Below, in pieces: positions 23,447 to 32,531 of a DNA stretch of 64,000 bases. Where the stretch lies: NCBI GenBank assembly GCA_910576655.1, contig CAJTJC010000007.1:1-64000 (forward strand), written 5' to 3'. The notes below the pieces were generated by a model, which made no database searches, was not told where the DNA came from, and saw only the letters and a list, made by a program, of their open reading frames with translations. Source of the DNA: an uncultured Christensenella sp. (GTDB lineage: Bacteria > Bacillota > Clostridia > Christensenellales > Borkfalkiaceae). The first letter of the stretch is position 1. Every line of letters begins with the position of its first letter. A program made the translations under genes and the position numbers.

Positions 23447-24991
23447 TTAATTAGCAGGATTTACGTCTATTGACATAAGTCTAATCTGATTAATAGATGC
23501 AACGAACTCTATTGATGTTACAGCCGTAGCAAATTCAACAATTACGTCGTTGCCAGAAACAGTAACTGTAGCGCCGCTGATATTTGCAGCCTTAATAGCT
23601 TCTTCAAGATTTTTGGGATAATCGTTTTTAGCCTCTGTGCCGAACGCTTCAGCGCTATGGAAAACAATTTTTGTTATTCCTGCAAATTCAACCTTTATGG
23701 AAGAATTTTTATAGCAACGAACGGGGTCAGTATATTGCGTATTTACATTACTTGTACTACTACCTTTCGAGTTCGTAAACGTAACTCCGTTATCTACCCA
23801 AACCTGCTCCTCTGTCGTAGCTACGGTACGCTTTGAGGTATCATTAAATGCAAGTGACCCGCTTGCACCAGGAACCACTGTAGCAGCGGCCTTAATTGTG
23901 ATGGTTACGTCCTTGGTCGAGGTTGCCGAGCCGCAGGTTGCTGTAACGGTAACGACAACGGTTTTATCCTCGGTGGGAAGAGCCGCAACGTTCACTTTAT
24001 CATCTGCAACCGTAGCTGCATCGCCCGATTTAAGAGCCCAAGCAAAAGTAACTGCTTCTTCGTCTGATAAGGGAAGAGCGGTTTCACCAACTCTGTTAAT
24101 AGTCATATTCGCATTAACAGCTTCGAGTGCATCGGCTATCTTCTGGTCATCGGTTCTCTTATCTTCAGCTTTTTCCAAAGCGTGACACTGAATACCCGTG
24201 CTGCCCTTATAGGTAACCTCAGGCTGAGGGTCGCCGGTTGCGCCTGCCTTAAGGTAATTCATAAGGAAACCGCTTACGGTGATAAGGTCGCCTTTGCCTA
24301 AATCGCTATAGCTTTTAAGAATTTCGCCGTAATTGATACTGAGTATCATTATTGCGTCTTCGCTGTTCTTGTCTTTATCTTCAGCGTAGGTGTCCGCAAT
24401 ATAAACAAATCCTACTCTGGTGCCGCTATCTCTACCGCAGTCAACAACGTATCCCTTTACGTATACAAGGGGAATTTCGTCGGTCTCTGCATACTTCTCG
24501 GCAATTTCCAACTTAGAAGCAAGCTCTTTCGCGTAAGAAGCCGAGTACGGGTCTTCAAGAGTGCCTTGGCTTTCTTTGCTTTTTGCGGTTACGGCTCTTT
24601 CATATTCGGCAGTGGCAGTTTCTTTGCCGACCGTAACGGAAGCTTTAAGCTTATATTCTATAGCCGTTTCTGCTTTCGTAACGCTTACAGTGTACTCTTT
24701 TTTGTCGTTCATTTCTGCGCTTACCTTAACGTAATCGTTGAGGTTATTGAAAGTAGCAGAGCTTACAGACCAATTTACGTTATACAGCTCGCCGTCAACT
24801 TTCGTCTGACCCAAAACGGTGTAATCGTTATCAATGGTCTTTTTGCCTTCGTACAACGAATTGATAGAGGCTATTGCCTTTTTTGCCACCTCCGCATCAT
24901 TGCTTTCGCTTTCGCCGCCACAAGCAGCAAGCGAGCCTGCGCAGGTTACGCCCATTGTTAATACAAGAGCAGCACTGAGTAATTTTTTCAT
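23447..24991 (-). CDS. Lipoprotein with OB-fold-like and immunoglobulin-like domains
   Basis: Protein of 514 residues with a lipoprotein signal ending SLAACGG. After two short bacterial Ig-like segments comes a region at about 145-270 with an OB-fold pattern (PLVYVKGYVVDCGRDSG to GDLITVSGFLMNYLK), as seen in exported nucleic-acid-binding or nuclease-associated proteins. Another Ig-like domain and a C-terminal beta domain (TSIEFVASINQIRLMSIDV) follow. No catalytic motif is visible. It is the last gene of the operon that carries the thermonuclease lipoprotein and ABC transporter, so a role in binding extracellular nucleic acid is plausible. Confidence 0.72.
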   Translation of the reverse strand: MKKLLSAALVLTMGVTCAGSLAACGGESESNDAEVAKKAIASINSLYEGKKTIDNDYTVLGQTKVDGELYNVNWSVSSATFNNLNDYVKVSAEMNDKKEYTVSVTKAETAIEYKLKASVTVGKETATAEYERAVTAKSKESQGTLEDPYSASYAKELASKLEIAEKYAETDEIPLVYVKGYVVDCGRDSGTRVGFVYIADTYAEDKDKNSEDAIMILSINYGEILKSYSDLGKGDLITVSGFLMNYLKAGATGDPQPEVTYKGSTGIQCHALEKAEDKRTDDQKIADALEAVNANMTINRVGETALPLSDEEAVTFAWALKSGDAATVADDKVNVAALPTEDKTVVVTVTATCGSATSTKDVTITIKAAATVVPGASGSLAFNDTSKRTVATTEEQVWVDNGVTFTNSKGSSTSNVNTQYTDPVRCYKNSSIKVEFAGITKIVFHSAEAFGTEAKNDYPKNLEEAIKAANISGATVTVSGNDVIVEFATAVTSIEFVASINQIRLMSIDVNPAN

Positions 24992-25035
24992 TTGGTTCTC
25001 CTTATAAAAAATTTTTTAAACTGAATTAATTTTAT

Positions 25036-26397
25036 TTACGCTACTACCGTTATATAATCGGCACGGTAACATTTAACCTGATATTCGCCGTTGAACTTTT
25101 CAATAAGCCCCTTGACGGTTATAGTTTTATTCAGGTATCTGTCTGCGGTAACAAGCTGACCGTTTTCGTCTTTAAGAACTTCGGTGCGAACCGTTATAGT
25201 CGTTCCGTCGGCAGCTTTACAAGTTATCGACATTGCGCCGTCACTCTGCCCGCCGTTGCTGGTAGTATAAATTTTAGTAACCGTCATGTTCGAAAGGGTT
25301 ACGGTAGTACTCATTATAGCTTCACCGTAATTGATATTGACGGTTTCTTCCTCTTCGCCTTCTTCAAATCTGACGGCAAGTTTACCCGAAACGATATCCT
25401 TTGCGTCGGTTTCAACGAACGCCGCACTCTTATCCGTACTTATTACGTTCGAGTTCAAAGGGTCGTTAGGGTCGAATCCGTTGTAAGATACGCCTGAAAT
25501 CTGGTAGGTTCCTTGGAATTCGGAAACGGTTCCGACTACGCTTACTTCGTTTCCTACAGTCAATACCTCGAGTATTTTACCGCTTGTAAAGCCGTAATAA
25601 ACCGCAAAGCCGAAATATACGCCCGTATCGGGGTCAAATTCCTCGATATAAACCGAGTTGCTGAATTCGGTAGTAACCACACCGGTAACCTTAACCTTCT
25701 TATTAGCGTAATCGGTCACGTGGCAGCGAAGCTCTTTCAGCGTTACCGGAATTGCCGTGCCGTAAAAGAAATCGGGGTCGTCCTCGTCAGAGAACACGAA
25801 CAACTTCTTTGCTTTAGCCTGCGAAAGGGCGTTGCTGGCAATGGTGCCGTAGCGGTTACCCGCAGTGTTCGAACCTATTGCAAGACCTTCCTGCAAAATT
25901 TCCACGTTCAAATTTCTGTAATCGGTTGCGCCTGCGGGCTTATACCAAACCCAAAGCATATACCTTTCACCTGTAGAGTCCACGTTCCAGCTACCGTCGT
26001 CCGATTCTACGATAATAGATTGGGCTGTTGCAAGCTTATTGTGAGTAAAGTCCGAAGCTTTTTTGCCCCACGGCTCGATTTTCCCGGTAGATTCGGGCGT
26101 ATTTATAGCAAGGTATCTTGCTTTGATATATCCCTGCGTCTTTTCGAAATCAGACGGGTCGTAGCCGGTAATCGTTGAACTTTTAGGGTCGAAGTGCGTC
26201 GTGTCGCCGTCGATATAAAGGCGGACGTCCACTTCCTGCTTTTTGGTTTCACTCGTTAAATCAAGCTTAAGCTCGCTTACATAGTCGACGAATTCCGGCT
26301 CTTTAGACTCAGGGTCTTCACATGCTGCACAAAAAACGGGTATCGCTATCAGCGCAGCGCTGAGCGCCGAAATAAATATTTTAAAGCCTTTTCTCAT
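25036..26397 (-). CDS. Staphylococcal-nuclease-type lipoprotein
   Basis: Protein of 453 residues with a lipoprotein signal (VFCAAC26). Residues 55-215 are a thermonuclease (SNase) domain: YIDGDTTHF (calcium-binding aspartates), KARYLAINTPE with R94 and E102, and GERYMLWVW with R145, which match R35, E43 and R87 of the staphylococcal enzyme in spacing. Two OB-fold-like domains follow (about 235-330 and 375-453), as in Bacillus YhcR-type nucleases. It would cut DNA and RNA at the cell surface. Its start codon is 3 bp from the stop of the ABC substrate-binding gene, firmly linking degradation and import. Confidence 0.88.
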   Translation of the reverse strand: MRKGFKIFISALSAALIAIPVFCAACEDPESKEPEFVDYVSELKLDLTSETKKQEVDVRLYIDGDTTHFDPKSSTITGYDPSDFEKTQGYIKARYLAINTPESTGKIEPWGKKASDFTHNKLATAQSIIVESDDGSWNVDSTGERYMLWVWYKPAGATDYRNLNVEILQEGLAIGSNTAGNRYGTIASNALSQAKAKKLFVFSDEDDPDFFYGTAIPVTLKELRCHVTDYANKKVKVTGVVTTEFSNSVYIEEFDPDTGVYFGFAVYYGFTSGKILEVLTVGNEVSVVGTVSEFQGTYQISGVSYNGFDPNDPLNSNVISTDKSAAFVETDAKDIVSGKLAVRFEEGEEEETVNINYGEAIMSTTVTLSNMTVTKIYTTSNGGQSDGAMSITCKAADGTTITVRTEVLKDENGQLVTADRYLNKTITVKGLIEKFNGEYQVKCYRADYITVVA

Positions 26398-26400
26398 AAT

Positions 26401-27813
26401 TTAACCTGCAAAATATTCACATTCCTCGATAGCAGCTTTGAAGGTTTCGTTCAAATCTTTGCCTACGAATACCGCCTGCATCAAAGCGCCGACTTCGTCA
26501 CGCGCCTTTGAAGAACCTACGAATGCGGGTGAAGTATAATACGCAGCTTCCTGCTCCATGCATACCTTAGCCGCAAGATAAGTTACGTTTCCGAAACCGT
26601 TAGCTTCCGCCAGATATTTCTTATAAATTTCGTTTTCCAGTACCGTAGTTACTACGGGAACGTAACCGGACGCATCCGAGAACTGTGCCTGGAAATCGAC
26701 GTTCGTAGTAAGATATTTGACAAGCAGCCAGCTTGCAAGTACTTCCTGCGGGTTGTTCTTTTTGAAAATACAAACCGAAGGGCCCTGCGAAATTACCTTG
26801 GGTTTAGCGGGGTTGACCTGAGGAATGGACGTGATACCTATTTCGAAAGGATATTCACCGTCAACTCTGTCGGGAGACTGGTTCTTTGCACCCGCGGACG
26901 AGCCTATGCTCATATAGCTTGCCTGTACCTTGAACAGGTTGGAGGTATATTTGTTGTCGTTAAGGCCCTGAGTGGTGAAATAGCCTTTATCATACCAACC
27001 CTTAAACCTCTGAACGAATTCGCGGTTTTCTTCGTTATCGAAAAGATATTTGTTACCCGTCGCCGAGGTATAGGGCGAACCGAGCTGTTCACACATCGTA
27101 ATAAACCAGTTTGCTTCCGAGTCGTAGCCGAGAGGCGTTGACTGAGGCGCAATCTCTTTAATCTTTTTGCAGGTTTCCTCCATTTCATCCCACGTCGTGG
27201 GCACTTTCAAATTGTTAGTCTCAAAGAAGGTCTTATTGTAATACAAAACCTCGGTTGATTTGGAGAAAGGCATAGTGTACATAGTGCTACCGTCGCCGAA
27301 TTTGAAGCCTTCGTCATAGTAACCCTTGATAAATGCGTTCGTCTCCTCCTCGGTCAAGCAAAGCGATTCGGTAGTTCCATCCTTGCGGGTTACTTTCATA
27401 TCGTTGTACCCGCTGTCCTTAAGGAAATCGTTGAGGGGCTGAACCGCACCCGACTGATTGAAAAGCGCAACGTGGTCAGGATAGCAATAAGCAAGGTTAG
27501 GCTCGTCACCGGAAATAATTTCTTTCGTTATCTGGTCGCGCACGTCGTCGTAACCGCCGATAGCCTCTTCCTTTACGGTTATATTGGGATAAACTTCCTT
27601 AAATTTGTCCAAATGTCTTTGGAGGATAGGTCTGTTATTCTGACCCATAGTGTGGTAAAACGTAATAGTCACCGGAGTTTCGGTATCGAAACCGCCGTCA
27701 GGCATTACGAATTCCGCTTTCTTAGGGCCGCATCCCGTTGAGAACGCTAAGCCCGCCGTCACCGTGCAAGCCATAATGCTTGCCATAATAACTGCGCCAA
27801 ATTTTTTCTTCAT
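26401..27813 (-). CDS. ABC transporter substrate-binding lipoprotein (CUT1 type)
   Basis: Protein of 470 residues with signal MKKKFGAVIMASIMACTVTA and lipobox FSTGCG. The mature part starts PVTITFYHTMGQNNRPILQ and continues with the DKFKEVYPNITVK segment of extracellular solute-binding family 1 proteins. The family mostly binds sugars and sugar derivatives. Because the gene is wedged between two permeases and a nuclease gene in a nucleoside-catabolic neighbourhood, nucleosides, deoxyribose or glycosylated fragments are candidates. The ligand cannot be read from sequence. Confidence 0.9.
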   Translation of the reverse strand: MKKKFGAVIMASIMACTVTAGLAFSTGCGPKKAEFVMPDGGFDTETPVTITFYHTMGQNNRPILQRHLDKFKEVYPNITVKEEAIGGYDDVRDQITKEIISGDEPNLAYCYPDHVALFNQSGAVQPLNDFLKDSGYNDMKVTRKDGTTESLCLTEEETNAFIKGYYDEGFKFGDGSTMYTMPFSKSTEVLYYNKTFFETNNLKVPTTWDEMEETCKKIKEIAPQSTPLGYDSEANWFITMCEQLGSPYTSATGNKYLFDNEENREFVQRFKGWYDKGYFTTQGLNDNKYTSNLFKVQASYMSIGSSAGAKNQSPDRVDGEYPFEIGITSIPQVNPAKPKVISQGPSVCIFKKNNPQEVLASWLLVKYLTTNVDFQAQFSDASGYVPVVTTVLENEIYKKYLAEANGFGNVTYLAAKVCMEQEAAYYTSPAFVGSSKARDEVGALMQAVFVGKDLNETFKAAIEECEYFAG

Positions 27814-27857
27814 TCTGCTTCTCCTTATAATTTATAGTTTATATAAACTTTTAATTT

Positions 27858-28835
27858 TTAACCTTTGATACCGCTTCTCGATACGCCTTTCATAATGTAC
27901 TTACGGAAGAATATGAATACGAGTAAAAGCGGAATCGTTACAAGTACTACCGCTGCCATCTGCGCGGGATAGTTTATCGCCCCTTCGACTCCCTCTAAGC
28001 CCTCGACAGGCCAACTCGCTTGTCGTAGTCCGAGAGTAATCAGCTTATGCGCCGCATCGTTGGCGACAAGGCGAGGCCAAACGTACGAGTTCCACGCTCC
28101 CATCATTTTTAGAATGGTTATCGATATAAGCGTGGGCGCCGCAAGCGGGACCATTACTTTCCAAAGATACTTTAAATCGCTCGTTCCATCCACCTTCGCT
28201 GCAAGATAAAGCTCGTTCGGTATCTGCATAAAGTTCTGCCGCAGCAGATAAATGTAGAATATACTGACGAGGAAGGGTACGATTAGAACGGTGAAAGTAT
28301 TTTTCCAGCCGAAATTCGATACGGTTACGAAGTTGGTAATCGTGAACAGCTCGCCGGGAATCATCATCGTAGCCATCATTGCTGCAAACAGCGCGTTTTT
28401 GCCCTTAAATTCAAGGCGGGCAAACGCGTACGCCGAAAGCACGGTAACTACCAATGAAAGTATCGTAGAAACTATACCTACAATGCAAGTATTTAAAAAC
28501 AGTCTACCGAGATTAAGCTCGCCCGTAAACGCCGTTGCATAGTTCGACCACTCAAATTGTCTGGGCCACAGCGTGGGCACCGTTTCACTGTATTCTGCAT
28601 AGGTTTTCAGCGAGGAAATAAGCATCCAATAGAAAGGAAACAGTACTGCCAACGCCATTATGCCGAGGAACAGATACAAACCCGTCTGAACTGCAATTTT
28701 CATTGCAATCTGTTTTTTTGAAACGGCGTTCATATCCTTCTTTTTCATTACGTAGGATTCAGCGGATTTTACCGCTTCGGTTGCAGGTTGTTCGGGGGTA
28801 ACTTTTTCGTCAATATCGTTAATATTATCCGTCAT
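27858..28835 (-). CDS. ABC transporter permease, MalG/UgpE type
   Basis: Protein of 325 residues with a 45-residue hydrophilic N-terminal extension and six membrane helices. The EAA loop is present as NELYLAAKVDGTSDLKYLWK followed by VPLAAPTL. It is the second of the two CUT1 permeases. The C-terminus RKYIMKGVSRSGIKG is the family signature (…GxxxGAVKG-like). It starts 10 bp after the partner permease. Confidence 0.92.
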   Translation of the reverse strand: MTDNINDIDEKVTPEQPATEAVKSAESYVMKKKDMNAVSKKQIAMKIAVQTGLYLFLGIMALAVLFPFYWMLISSLKTYAEYSETVPTLWPRQFEWSNYATAFTGELNLGRLFLNTCIVGIVSTILSLVVTVLSAYAFARLEFKGKNALFAAMMATMMIPGELFTITNFVTVSNFGWKNTFTVLIVPFLVSIFYIYLLRQNFMQIPNELYLAAKVDGTSDLKYLWKVMVPLAAPTLISITILKMMGAWNSYVWPRLVANDAAHKLITLGLRQASWPVEGLEGVEGAINYPAQMAAVVLVTIPLLLVFIFFRKYIMKGVSRSGIKG

Positions 28836-28845
28836 AAATCACCTC

Positions 28846-29778
28846 TTAATAATGTACCTTTTTCTTACTTACGTACATATTTACCATCGTTACGGCAAAT
28901 ATGATTGCAAAAAGAATTAACGCAGCCGCGCTTGCACGCCCCTGATTGTTATCCAAGCTTTGATAGATATAACCGACCATAGTATTCAATACGTTTTTAG
29001 AACCTATGGGTCCCATATTTTCGCCGAATATACCGACAATACTCGTATATTCCTTGAAACCGCCTATGAAGCTTGTAATTACTACGTAAGCTATCATCGG
29101 TGAAAGAAGGGGTACGGTTATACGCCAGAAAGTACGGATACGCGAGGTACCGTCAACTTTCGCAGCTTCGTAATACTGTTTGTTTACGCTTTGAAGTCCA
29201 CCCAAAAGCACGAGAATTTTAAAAGGCAACGCATTCCAAACGATGTAAATAATCAGCACTGCCATATTCGCCGCTTTGGACGAGTTGGGGTTAACCCAGT
29301 TTATCCTCGTACCGCCGAACGCCTCGATAATGGTGTTTATAATACCTATCGAGCCCTCCTGTCCCGCATAGCCCTTGACCATACTGAACATAGCCATGAA
29401 AACCATACCGATTGCAATCGAGTTGGTAACGTATGGAAGGAAGAAAATAGTCTGCATGGTTCTTCTGATAAACTTTATCGAGTTGAGCGCAACAGCTATA
29501 ATCAGCGCAAGCATCGTGGAAATGGGCACCGTTACCAGACAGAGAATCATCGTATTGCCGAGGCAGTTAACAAAGCCGCGGTATTTTGTTACGTTTACAA
29601 AGTTGTCGAAACCAAATTCGAATTTCTGACCGCCGATTAAACCAAGCTCGTTATAGTCTTTCAGAAAAGCCATTCTGAGCGTGTTGATTATTGGCCACAC
29701 CGTAAATATCGCAAGAATAATCAATGCGGGCAAAAGATACAGCCAGGCTTTCCACTGGTTCTTCTTTTTACTATCCAT
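28846..29778 (-). CDS. ABC transporter permease, MalF/UgpA type
   Basis: Protein of 310 residues with six membrane helices. The N-terminal WLYLLPALIILAIFTVWPII and EAA loop YYEAAKVDGTSRIRTFWRIT are typical of CUT1 permeases. It pairs with the downstream MalG-type permease and starts 5 bp after the ATPase gene. Confidence 0.92.
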   Translation of the reverse strand: MDSKKKNQWKAWLYLLPALIILAIFTVWPIINTLRMAFLKDYNELGLIGGQKFEFGFDNFVNVTKYRGFVNCLGNTMILCLVTVPISTMLALIIAVALNSIKFIRRTMQTIFFLPYVTNSIAIGMVFMAMFSMVKGYAGQEGSIGIINTIIEAFGGTRINWVNPNSSKAANMAVLIIYIVWNALPFKILVLLGGLQSVNKQYYEAAKVDGTSRIRTFWRITVPLLSPMIAYVVITSFIGGFKEYTSIVGIFGENMGPIGSKNVLNTMVGYIYQSLDNNQGRASAAALILFAIIFAVTMVNMYVSKKKVHY

Positions 29779-29783
29779 AACGA

Positions 29784-31517
29784 TTAACCCTCGCTATCGT
29801 TTTTCGTCGCTGTCGACGATTTTTTAGTCGCAGGCTTCTTTGCCGTTGCGGGTTTAGCCGCAGTTGATTTCGTTGCAGAAGCCTTTGCCGTTGCGGGTTT
29901 AGCCGCGGTCGTCTTCGTTGCGGACGTCTTTGCCGTTGCGGGTTTAGCCGCGGTCGTCTTCGTTGCGGACGTCTTTGTCGTTGCGGGTTTAGCCGCGGTC
30001 GTCTTCGTTGCGGACGTCTTTGTCGTTGCAGGCTTTTTAACGGGAGCTTCCTTTACTTCTTCGGCAACCGCTTCAACCTTTTCTTCGGCAACGGGCTCCG
30101 CCTTAATCTCCTCGACCTTTACCTCTTCGGTCACCGCCTCTTCTGCGATAGGCGCGGCAATTTCCGCAGGGGCTTCGACGGGCACGACGGGTTCTTGCAG
30201 AACCTCTGCGGACTCCGATTTCGGCTCTTCCTTCTTTTTGGAGAACAGACTCTTGACAGAGCTGACGCCCTTGGCAAACAGACTCTGCTTTATTACGGGC
30301 GCAGTCTTTTCCTTCAATTTGTCATCCGCTTCGCGGGGCAAAGGACCGTCGTGTGCAACGAAAACGTGACCTTCTGCCGCCATTTCGGCAACCATTGCCT
30401 CGTGTGCGGCAAGCTGCTCACCGAAGTAAACGCGCTCTTCCGATTCTTTATTGAAAATGAATACTTTATGTTGTTTTAAATTGAATTTTACTTCCGTGCC
30501 TGCAATATTGCCCATTTCGTCTGCGGAAATTATCGAACGGACTACGGGATTTAAAGAGCATTCGCTTGTAGAAACCACGGACACGTCTCTGCCCATCACG
30601 TCCACGCCCGAAACCGAGCAAGTCAGCTTGCCCTTTTTATCGAGAATAAATCCTTCGGGACGGACACCGACGTAAACTTCCTGATTTTCTACCCCCTTAA
30701 CGTCCAGAACCTGCTCGTTTCCGATATAGAGCTTGCCGCCTTCGATTTTTCCGGAGAAGACGTTGATAGGGGGCGCGCCGAGGAATTTTGCGACGAACAA
30801 ATTTGCAGGGTCGTCGTAAACCCACTGGGGCTTACCCGTCTGCATTACTACGCCCAGTTTCATAACGACTATGTAATCGGAAATAGACATTGCCTCTTCC
30901 TGGTCGTGCGTTACGAATATAGTCGTAATTTTCGTGCTTCTCTGAATTCTTCTTATTTCTTCGCGGGTCTGCAATCTTAATCTTGCGTCAAGATTAGAAA
31001 GAGGCTCGTCAAGAAGAAGGACGCGCGGCATTTTTACAAGTGCGCGAGCGATTGCGACGCGCTGCTGTTGTCCGCCCGAAAGCTCGGACGGTTTACGGTT
31101 CATATACTCGTCAATCTGAACAAGTTTAGCAACCTCGGTGGCACGTGTCAGCATCTCCTCCTTTGAGAGCCTGTTTTCACCTTTTAAATTTTGTAAAGGG
31201 AATAAAATATTCTGTTGAACCGTCATGTGCGGATAGAGCGCATAGTTCTGGAAAACCAGACCTATACCCCTGTTTTCAGGTGAAAGCTTGGTTACTTCGT
31301 CTTCGCCGAAGAAAATTTTACCGCTCGTCGGCGCCTGCAAACCGCTTATCATATAAAGCGTGGTACTTTTTCCGCAGCCCGACGGACCTAAAAGACCGAT
31401 AAGCTTGCCGTCGGGGATTTCAAGATTAAAATCGTTTACGGCGATAACTTCGGCATTTTTATCCTTCTTGTTACGGCTTGGAAAGATTTTTGTAAGGTTT
31501 TGTAATACAACTTTCAT
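29784..31517 (-). CDS. ABC ATPase, MsmK/UgpC type, with Lys/Ala-rich repeat tail
   Basis: Protein of 577 residues, about 200 longer than usual. Walker A GPSGCGKST (44-52), Q-loop FQNYALYP, signature LSGGQ (146-150), Walker B LLLDEP (D170, E171) and an OB/TOBE regulatory domain to about residue 370 are present. It would energise the two permeases. A charged linker rich in Glu/Val/Pro follows, then about five copies of the 15-residue unit KPATxKTSATKTTAA up to the C-terminus. Such a histone-H1-like tail is foreign to the family. A similar tail is on the M60 peptidase of this window. Confidence 0.92.
   Translation of the reverse strand: MKVVLQNLTKIFPSRNKKDKNAEVIAVNDFNLEIPDGKLIGLLGPSGCGKSTTLYMISGLQAPTSGKIFFGEDEVTKLSPENRGIGLVFQNYALYPHMTVQQNILFPLQNLKGENRLSKEEMLTRATEVAKLVQIDEYMNRKPSELSGGQQQRVAIARALVKMPRVLLLDEPLSNLDARLRLQTREEIRRIQRSTKITTIFVTHDQEEAMSISDYIVVMKLGVVMQTGKPQWVYDDPANLFVAKFLGAPPINVFSGKIEGGKLYIGNEQVLDVKGVENQEVYVGVRPEGFILDKKGKLTCSVSGVDVMGRDVSVVSTSECSLNPVVRSIISADEMGNIAGTEVKFNLKQHKVFIFNKESEERVYFGEQLAAHEAMVAEMAAEGHVFVAHDGPLPREADDKLKEKTAPVIKQSLFAKGVSSVKSLFSKKKEEPKSESAEVLQEPVVPVEAPAEIAAPIAEEAVTEEVKVEEIKAEPVAEEKVEAVAEEVKEAPVKKPATTKTSATKTTAAKPATTKTSATKTTAAKPATAKTSATKTTAAKPATAKASATKSTAAKPATAKKPATKKSSTATKNDSEG
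29824..30035 (-). repeat. 45-bp tandem repeats encoding the ATPase tail
   Basis: About 4.5 units of 45 bp encode KPAT(T/A)KTSATKTTAA. The central units are almost identical at DNA level, pointing to recent expansion or contraction. Confidence 0.85.
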
Positions 31518-31547
31518 ACTTTTTCCTATTCTTGTTTATTTTTATTT

Positions 31548-32402
31548 TTATTGATTTTTTGAATTTTCTACGGTCTGCTTATGCTGAAGCGTCTTTCTTT
31601 CAAGCATTTCTTCTTCGGACTGAAAAATCATTTGCAGCTTCATATCAACTGCCACCGTATACGCGATTATATCGTGAATAGGCGTTTTATTTTTCGTAAC
31701 GAAAAATAAAACCGTATTCATAATTAATATCGCCGCAAGCAAGACTAACGCCAGTATACCGAGCCCCCCGAATATGAACAGGAATACAAGCAGTACGGGG
31801 AACATGGTTTCAATTGCGAATTTACCTAGAAAAGCTCTTGCAAACAGAGACAAAGTAGATATTTTAACGCAGTCGGCACGAACTATACATATTCCGAATA
31901 CTTTTTTGCCCACCGTCTGTCCGTTTTTTAAAAACAACGGCACTACAAATTCAAGTATGGCGTATGCAAGGAAAATCCCGAGAGAAACCATCATAAACAG
32001 TAAGCTGTAAACGTACTTGTACTGCGCGTTGACCTTTTCCACGGGCGTAAGCGATTTGAACTTAGCGTATGCCGCCGCAGTTTCGGGGTGTTCGCCGTTC
32101 GAAGCGTCAAGCTTTTCCATCACCGCCCCGAGCGACGATTCTATGCCGTCTTTTTTAATGACGTACCCGTCCTCTTTTTCTTCGTAAGTAAAGCCGTAAT
32201 AATCAGCAACGCCGCCGACGTACTCTTTTCGGAAATCTTCCCATTCCTCAAAGTATTGACCCGATAATTTTTCTTCGTGACTGTAATTGCATATAAGCGA
32301 AATAATGAACATAAACCCGGTAGTTAAAACTGCAAGAAGAATAACGTCGAGCAGAAGGGCTGAAGCCCTTTTAACTATACCGATTTTCCTTAGTTCAAAC
32401 AT
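31548..32402 (-). CDS. RDD-family membrane protein
   Basis: Protein of 284 residues from ATG 32402. It begins with the RDD signature (RKIGIVKRASALLLDVILLA, containing R-A-S-x4-D), then has four to five membrane helices and, in helix two to three, the typical FLKNGQTVGKKVFGI. RDD proteins are of uncertain function; some act as sodium/proton antiporters. It is the first gene of the ABC operon, with its own promoter upstream. A longer frame to 32459 overlaps the promoter and is rejected. Confidence 0.85.
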   Translation of the reverse strand: MFELRKIGIVKRASALLLDVILLAVLTTGFMFIISLICNYSHEEKLSGQYFEEWEDFRKEYVGGVADYYGFTYEEKEDGYVIKKDGIESSLGAVMEKLDASNGEHPETAAAYAKFKSLTPVEKVNAQYKYVYSLLFMMVSLGIFLAYAILEFVVPLFLKNGQTVGKKVFGICIVRADCVKISTLSLFARAFLGKFAIETMFPVLLVFLFIFGGLGILALVLLAAILIMNTVLFFVTKNKTPIHDIIAYTVAVDMKLQMIFQSEEEMLERKTLQHKQTVENSKNQ

Positions 32403-32457
32403 CCGTTTCACTCCCGCTGGCAAGCGAAAATGAAACACTTCGCCAAACCATAACACC

Positions 32458-32486
32458 ATTATAACTTATTTAAATTAATAAATCAA
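32458..32486 (-). promoter_or_regulatory. Promoter of the RDD-ABC-nuclease operon
   Basis: Minus strand: TTGATT (32486-32481), 17 bp, TATAAT (32463-32458), giving a leader of about 50 nt. It splits the minus-strand run into two transcription units at 32.4 kb. Upstream, only a weak GTGAAA/TTTCAC hairpin could end the previous unit. Confidence 0.7.
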
Positions 32487-32531
32487 TGGGTTTATCAAAA
32501 ATTTATTGTGAAATTAGCACAAGTTTTTCAC

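Noticed and set aside
29784..31517. Possible CRISPR array or minisatellite in the 45-bp repeats at 29.8-30.0 kb
   Set aside because: The units are contiguous, in frame and without spacers, so they are a coding tandem repeat rather than CRISPR.
32487..32531. Terminator at the end of the deo/nuclease unit
   Set aside because: Only a weak GTGAAA/TTTCAC hairpin with an interrupted T-rich tail is present; partial read-through into the ABC operon remains possible.
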